Part shown: piece after piece, positions 59,888 to 64,000 of the stretch
Position numbering within the stretch: position 1 is the first letter of the stretch
How the letters are laid out: the number at the start of each line of letters is the position of its first letter
DNA from: SCTG01 sp964384595
GTDB lineage: Bacteria > Nitrospirota > Nitrospiria > Nitrospirales > NS-4
DNA length: 64,000 nucleotides
Assembly: GCA_964384595.1 (NCBI GenBank)
Contig: CAYLLY010000005.1
Coordinates: 1 to 64,000 of the forward strand
Direction: 5' to 3'
Translations under genes and position numbers: made by a program
The notes under the pieces: model-generated
Databases searched by the model: none
Seen by the model: the letters and a program-made list of their open reading frames with translations, nothing else
What the model was told of the DNA's origin: nothing

Positions 59888-60850
59888 TTAACCCCGCGCC
59901 CTCGCGGCTTTGAGATTGTCCTTGAATTTCCGGAAGAGCGCTTTGAGCGGGGGGATCAGCTTCGCCTTCAGGCTTGCCGGCACCCGATTGATCCGCTCCA
60001 CTGGCCACTCTTCGACCTTCGTGATATCCAGTCCTTCCCTGGCGAAATCCTCGCGGATCGCGTCCTCATACCCGTAGATCACCCCGCTCTTGAACGCTTC
60101 GAGGTTCATCGCGCGCATCTCGTCCTCGTCGTTGATGCCCTGCGCAAAGCGGGTCTTGATGCGCTCCACCAGAGGACCCGCGATGGCCTTGGCCTGCTCG
60201 GACAAAGCCGCTTCCAGGGTATGGTACAGGATCACGGTATCCTGGAGTTGAAAGCGGATCGCCATGCCGTCGAGGGGGGGCGGCTCGGCCATGGCCCGGC
60301 TGTCCAGCACCTCTTTCGCCTGCTTGATGTGACGGACCGTTTCGTACAGATACGCTTCTTCCCATTCGGCGGAGTTGTACGTGAAGAAGCTCCTGACGTA
60401 ATCGATTTTTTTGTTGGTGTCCCACATCTGGTGGGAAATCGTCGGGCGGAGCCGGTTGCTGTAATGGATGCTCTCCCCCCATTCCTGTTCGCCCAGGGCG
60501 ATTCCATAGGGCGTAAAGGCCTCCGCCAGGACCTTGGAGTAGTGGAAGAACACCAGGTTGTAGTTTTCGGCATCGTTCAATGCCGGGATCTGGGGCACGC
60601 ACATCAGATTGTAGAGGCGGCGAAAGCGGGAGCGCGTATAGCCGCACTCGTCCGCGAAGTACCACGATCCCCCCCACAGCCCGCCGGTCAGCGGCACGTC
60701 GGCGCCGAAGCGGCGGCGGAGCCGCGCCGAGGTCTCCTTGGCCACCGCATCGAAGAGCTCGTTGAGATAGACCGCGTTGGCGCGGCCGTCCGCGGAGAAC
60801 ACCGGCCCGGAAGCGGTGGGAGTCTTGTCGCGGATGACCTTGGCGCCCAT
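59888..60850 (-). CDS. Hypothetical protein, 320 residues
   Basis: No family recognised. Mixed helical protein with many aromatic residues (GGLWGGSWYFADECGYTRSRFRRLYNLM; FFHYSKVLAEAFTPYGIALGEQEWGESIHYSNRLRPTISHQMWDTNKKIDYVRSFFTYN). No signal peptide or membrane segment. It lies 6 bp after the 433-residue gene and 13 bp before the HNH-like gene, so the three form one unit. Confidence 0.65.
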   Translation of the reverse strand: MGAKVIRDKTPTASGPVFSADGRANAVYLNELFDAVAKETSARLRRRFGADVPLTGGLWGGSWYFADECGYTRSRFRRLYNLMCVPQIPALNDAENYNLVFFHYSKVLAEAFTPYGIALGEQEWGESIHYSNRLRPTISHQMWDTNKKIDYVRSFFTYNSAEWEEAYLYETVRHIKQAKEVLDSRAMAEPPPLDGMAIRFQLQDTVILYHTLEAALSEQAKAIAGPLVERIKTRFAQGINDEDEMRAMNLEAFKSGVIYGYEDAIREDFAREGLDITKVEEWPVERINRVPASLKAKLIPPLKALFRKFKDNLKAARARG

Positions 60851-60856
60851 GTCCGT

Positions 60857-62158
60857 TCAGCCCGCCGGCACCAGGGTCATAAACCACGGGGCCGCCTCCT
60901 GGGTCATCTGGTCGAAGATGAGCGCGGTCCTCCCGGCCGGCACGCCGGGGAATACCGCCCCCCGCCGGATTTCGACATAACGAAATCCGTACGTCTCGCC
61001 TCGTTGTCCCGCCTCGCCCAGCACCCTGGGAATATCCCGGCGGACCTCAGGAAGGACCGTCTTCTCACCAAGGGCCAGCCGCAACAAGTTCTCGTAGGCG
61101 GACCCCAGGTAGCACCCGACATTGCTCTCGGTAAAAAACACGCCCTGCGGCCGCGCTTTTTCATCCGGAAGCAATTGGGAAAGAATCTCCCAGAAGACCT
61201 CCATGTCCACCGCGCCCAGGACGCACAACTTGCCCTTGCGAGAGAGCAGGTCCAATAAGGCCAGCGGACCGTGCACGTCGAACTTCCACGCCGGGAAAGT
61301 CAGGCGCTCTCCCCCGTGCAGGACTTCGAGCACAACCCGGCCGTTGGCCCGCACCCGTCGGAACTCTCCTTTGGTCTCGCGCAAGCGGGCTTGAACCGCC
61401 TCCCACCCGAGCCGCGAAGGCTCGTAGGCGAACGTGGGTGTTGCCGGACTGTTGCAGACCGCCACGGTGTACCGTGAAGGCCCTGAGGACCGGCGGCCGA
61501 GGTCGAACATATCCTGGTCGCCGTCGAAATGGAACCACAGGGGCGGCGAGGGGCGGCGCCGAAGGCGGTCCAGGCGATCGCGTGCCGCTCGGACCAGGCC
61601 GCCAAATTGCTCCTTGGGGTCGAGCCGATCGAGCGCATGCAGGATCAAGTCCCGTCCGGTCTGCTCCAGCGGAGCCAAGTACTGTTCGACGACGTTCTCT
61701 TCAAATGTGAGATCGCCGGCCCCGAAGTCCACGAGGGAGGCGACATCCGCTTCCAGAAGAATATCGAACGGGTTGTCTCTGCTCCGGACGGCCGCTTCGA
61801 CCGTATCTTGCGTCATCGCCGAGACCGCCCCAACCGGATCGACCGTCCCGACACCCAGCAACAGGCACAAATTTCTGATGGCTTTGGTGGGGTTGAGACC
61901 GGTCAGGCCGCGAAGGGCGTCCTGAGGGAGCGCCTTCACGTCGGCGCGCTTGCCTTCCGACAGCAGCAGGAGGAGTTCTTCGCGGAGAGCCGGATCAAGA
62001 GAGGAGTCTGAAACAGCCGCAGCCAGGCGCCGGAGCGTGTCGGCGGCGGCGGCCGGCGCGACCAGCCGGCGCGAAGCCGTCCAAGCGGCGCGGTCGTTCT
62101 CGACGGCCTCACGCAAGCGCCGGCGGAAGTCCGTCACCACCTTGTCATCGAGAGGCAT
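60857..62158 (-). CDS. Hypothetical protein, 433 residues, weak methyltransferase-like motif
   Basis: Starts MPLDDKVVTDFRRRLREAVENDR at 62158. No family recognised. SLVDFGAGDLTFEENVV (near 165-180) resembles motif I of class I SAM-dependent methyltransferases, and the C-terminal half is beta-rich (FRRVRANGRVVLEVLHGGERLTFPAWKFD, GKLCVLGAVDMEVFWEIL). The motif alone does not prove the activity. First gene of the three-gene unit. Confidence 0.6.
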   Translation of the reverse strand: MPLDDKVVTDFRRRLREAVENDRAAWTASRRLVAPAAAADTLRRLAAAVSDSSLDPALREELLLLLSEGKRADVKALPQDALRGLTGLNPTKAIRNLCLLLGVGTVDPVGAVSAMTQDTVEAAVRSRDNPFDILLEADVASLVDFGAGDLTFEENVVEQYLAPLEQTGRDLILHALDRLDPKEQFGGLVRAARDRLDRLRRRPSPPLWFHFDGDQDMFDLGRRSSGPSRYTVAVCNSPATPTFAYEPSRLGWEAVQARLRETKGEFRRVRANGRVVLEVLHGGERLTFPAWKFDVHGPLALLDLLSRKGKLCVLGAVDMEVFWEILSQLLPDEKARPQGVFFTESNVGCYLGSAYENLLRLALGEKTVLPEVRRDIPRVLGEAGQRGETYGFRYVEIRRGAVFPGVPAGRTALIFDQMTQEAAPWFMTLVPAG

Positions 62159-62195
62159 ACGCGCAGGTGAGTACAACGTCAGGCGGGATGGACGT

Positions 62196-63134
62196 TTATT
62201 TGCAGCACCGGCCCGGCCGGGTCCCGCTGAGCCAGGGATCTCGCCGGTCTTTTGAAGCACAGCTCTCTTTCCCCCGCACCACCGCCAGCCAATCCTCGTT
62301 TTCAGTGTCAAGCCCGCCACTACCATGTTGCCCGGCCGCAGCGTATTCCGAGTTCCGGGTCCACTCCCACCCTCCGAGGAGATTCTGCAGGCCTAGGCTG
62401 CTTTTCTGGTCCTCCTTACAGGCCAGTTCCCACTCCTCCGCCCAGCACAGCCGCTTGAACTTATAGGAGCACATCTTTTCGACCTCAACCCAATCACCCA
62501 TTTGGGTTTCATTGATGTCCACGCAGAACCCGCCCTTGGAGCTGCCGATGGAAATCATCCCTTCCGGGCAGGACTCCGGCTTCCCGGCCGGGAATTCCCG
62601 GTATTCCGGCTCTTTTTTCCTCGCCAGGGCCGCCAGATCAATTTGCGGCTCGATCACCGTGAGAGAGACCGAGGTCTTGCCTAAGGGCGTCGTCAGGTCG
62701 ATGACGACCGGGCCGAGCTTGACCGACCCGTCCACCTCAATGGGAACGCCCACAGATTTCGCGCGAGGCGCGCTGCCGCCGAATTTAATCCCCTTCGTGC
62801 CCGACGAGAATTTGGCGCCGACCAGGTTGCGCCCTTTCAAGGTGACCACCGTGATCTTGCCGGTCTCGATCGAGGGAGGCGTCACTTCGATGATGCGGGG
62901 CTGCATGCTATCGCGAGTGCCGCGCGTGACCGACAACGTATTGTCCAGCGCGTCGGTCTCGAACATCGAGACGACGCCCTGGGCATCGATAGAGTAGAGC
63001 AGGCGCCCGACCTCATCGTAAAAATCCTCCGCCTTCTCGGCCGCCGCCACGACGGAAGGAACGGTCAGGCCGGCCAACAACCAGAGACACGGCGCTATCC
63101 ACATGATGCGGCGAGAACGCAGAGCAATCATCAT
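62196..63134 (-). CDS. Exported modular protein: YD-like motif, IPT/TIG-like domain, FGE-sulfatase-like C-terminus
   Basis: 312 residues. Signal peptide about 1-31. Residues 38-70 (YDEVGRLLYSIDAQGVVSMF) look like one RHS/YD repeat; 80-170 (PRIIEVTPPSIETGKITVVTLKGRNLVGAKF) an IPT/TIG fold; 195-312 a short FGE-sulfatase/SUMF-like domain (MISIGSSKGGFCVDINETQ, CSYKFKRLCWAEEWELACK, GGWEWTRNSE). It ends GRCCK, as does the partial gene at the right edge. Likely surface or periplasmic; the FGE domain looks too short for catalysis. Confidence 0.7.
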   Translation of the reverse strand: MMIALRSRRIMWIAPCLWLLAGLTVPSVVAAAEKAEDFYDEVGRLLYSIDAQGVVSMFETDALDNTLSVTRGTRDSMQPRIIEVTPPSIETGKITVVTLKGRNLVGAKFSSGTKGIKFGGSAPRAKSVGVPIEVDGSVKLGPVVIDLTTPLGKTSVSLTVIEPQIDLAALARKKEPEYREFPAGKPESCPEGMISIGSSKGGFCVDINETQMGDWVEVEKMCSYKFKRLCWAEEWELACKEDQKSSLGLQNLLGGWEWTRNSEYAAAGQHGSGGLDTENEDWLAVVRGKESCASKDRRDPWLSGTRPGRCCK

Positions 63135-63149
63135 CGGCTCCTGGGATCG

Positions 63150-63674
63150 TCAATCTCCTTGAGTGGCTTGGTGGAATTCATTGAGCCTGTGATTCAACTC
63201 CCGGGATAGAAAATACAGCGTCCCTTGCTTGGTGACGGCATCGAATTTCAAATTGACCACGGTCTGATCACCATACCATAGCACGGCATTGACCATTTTG
63301 CGCTCGTGGGGGGTGAGCTTGCCGAACCGCTCTTCCAGCCACCGCATCAATTTGTCCCGATTCTCCCGCCCGACGTAACTGAGTTGTATGCTTTCCAGGT
63401 CGTTTTCGACGAATCGGTAACGGATCGTGGAAAGCGGCACCTCGTTCAGGGTGAGCGTCTCGCCCGGGCTCTCGTACAAGCCCACATTGCTCACGAAATC
63501 GGTGCTCCCCAGGTCTTTGACGAGCTTGAAGGCGGGGAATTTGGCCAGGGGCGTGCCCCAGGTGTACCCGTTGAATCCACCGGGGTCATCAGGAATTGTA
63601 GCAGCATCGGCGGACGCGGCCGACAGTCCGACGGCAACAACGATGAGGACCGGCAGGCCACGAATATTTCTCAT
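63150..63674 (-). CDS. Exported hypothetical protein
   Basis: 174 residues with a signal peptide (about 1-24, ending ADAA). FNGYTWGTPLAKFPAFKLVKDLGS, YRFVENDLESIQLSYVGRENRDKLMRWLEERFGKLT. The pattern resembles small periplasmic proteins of unknown function that sit beside FGE-like genes. Located between two FGE-like genes. Confidence 0.65.
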   Translation of the reverse strand: MRNIRGLPVLIVVAVGLSAASADAATIPDDPGGFNGYTWGTPLAKFPAFKLVKDLGSTDFVSNVGLYESPGETLTLNEVPLSTIRYRFVENDLESIQLSYVGRENRDKLMRWLEERFGKLTPHERKMVNAVLWYGDQTVVNLKFDAVTKQGTLYFLSRELNHRLNEFHQATQGD

Positions 63675-63695
63675 GGGGTACGCCTTTCACGGGCC

Positions 63696-64000
63696 TTACT
63701 TGCAGCACCGGCCCGCAAACTCATCCCGTTTCCATCTCGGGGATATTTTTTGCTCCTTGCAATCGGCTTTGCCCAGCAGGATGGACCGGATGTCGGGGGT
63801 AAAGTCCATCGCCTGCATGTCGGGATCGAACTGGTAGGGGTCCCAGGAGCCGGTCCACTCCCAATCCCCGGTGATATTCTTCATCTGGATCTTGCCTACG
63901 CCGGCCTGTTCGCAGGCTACTTGCCATTCCGGCGCCTGGCACAGCCGTTTGCCGCCGATGGCGCACGCTTTTTCGGCGGCACGGAAGTCACCCTTGAACG
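63696..64000 (-). CDS. FGE-sulfatase-like domain protein, C-terminal part
   Basis: Partial; continues past the right edge. Visible end: DFRAAEKACAIGGKRLCQAPEWQVACEQAG...GDWEWTGSWDPYQFD...KRDEFAGRCCK. It matches the C-terminus of the 62196-63134 protein in the KRLC-EW-ACE block, the WEWT motif and the final GRCCK, so the two are paralogues. Confidence 0.7.
   Translation of the reverse strand, partial: FKGDFRAAEKACAIGGKRLCQAPEWQVACEQAGVGKIQMKNITGDWEWTGSWDPYQFDPDMQAMDFTPDIRSILLGKADCKEQKISPRWKRDEFAGRCCK

Overview
The window reads as a chromosomal segment of a Gram-negative bacterium that also carries an actinobacterial-type 20S proteasome. A lipid A/LPS operon with LpxI (not LpxH) and an outer-membrane BamA sit in the same 64 kb as arc, dop, prcB, prcA and pafA. 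That combination, the high GC and the neighbourhood style fit Nitrospirota (Nitrospira-like). This is an inference; there is no rRNA gene in the window. One run of 100 Ns (4048-4147) flanked by an exact 55-bp duplication shows it is a draft, probably metagenomic, assembly.

Layout. 1-20.1 kb, minus strand: one long envelope operon read from bamA down through skp, fabZ, lpxA, lpxI, a Gfo/Idh oxidoreductase, lpxB, msbA, a DUF374 acyltransferase (frameshifted), waaA, lpxK, a three-gene toxin-antitoxin cassette, a waaF-gmhB fusion, two more heptosyltransferases, a Trm112-like protein, a GT2, rfbA, rfbB and a partial GT4. 20.3-27.4 kb, plus strand: galU, lon, thiL, DUF2062, an HD phosphohydrolase and two small proteins. 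27.4-29.2 kb, minus: an M28 peptidase and an exported metallo-beta-lactamase-fold protein. 29.6-36.7 kb, minus: proteasome/pupylation operon arc-dop-prcB-prcA-pafA plus an M23 peptidase. 36.8-38.4 kb, minus: thiS-thiG-thiE. 38.5-42 kb: small accessory region with an HHH protein, a stand-alone Lrp-type sensor, a HigBA cassette inside a duplication of that sensor gene, an orphan DUF433 gene and two HEPN-like hypothetical genes. 42.3-53.3 kb, minus: groES-groEL, ctpA, envC, ftsX, ftsE, yraN, rnhB, rplS, trmD, rimM, khpA, rpsP, ffh. 53.5-55.8 kb: DUF4321, DUF4384, DUF2442, aat. 55.8-57.2 kb: an IS1111-type element. 57.3-59.4 kb: an AT-richer island (protease, ankyrin protein). 59.4-64 kb: unknown genes and two FGE-like secreted proteins.

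How it works together. The first 20 kb makes and exports lipid A, Kdo and heptose core and inserts outer-membrane proteins. The proteasome block tags and degrades proteins, but no Pup/UBact gene is visible in it. The 42-53 kb block is housekeeping (folding, division, translation, secretion).

Most unusual signals. (1) A family of 7-bp-periodic inverted repeats fills every sizeable non-overlapping native gene junction of the LPS operon; in all seven cases it supplies the final Arg codon and TAA stop of the upstream gene. (2) Two unrelated toxin-antitoxin cassettes are each flanked by a long direct duplication of the neighbouring host gene(s), with nearly equal spacing (917 and 908 bp). (3) Several genes start 5-9 nt after a clear -10 box, which predicts leaderless mRNAs. 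(4) The IS element has a 3' noncoding end folded like a guide RNA.
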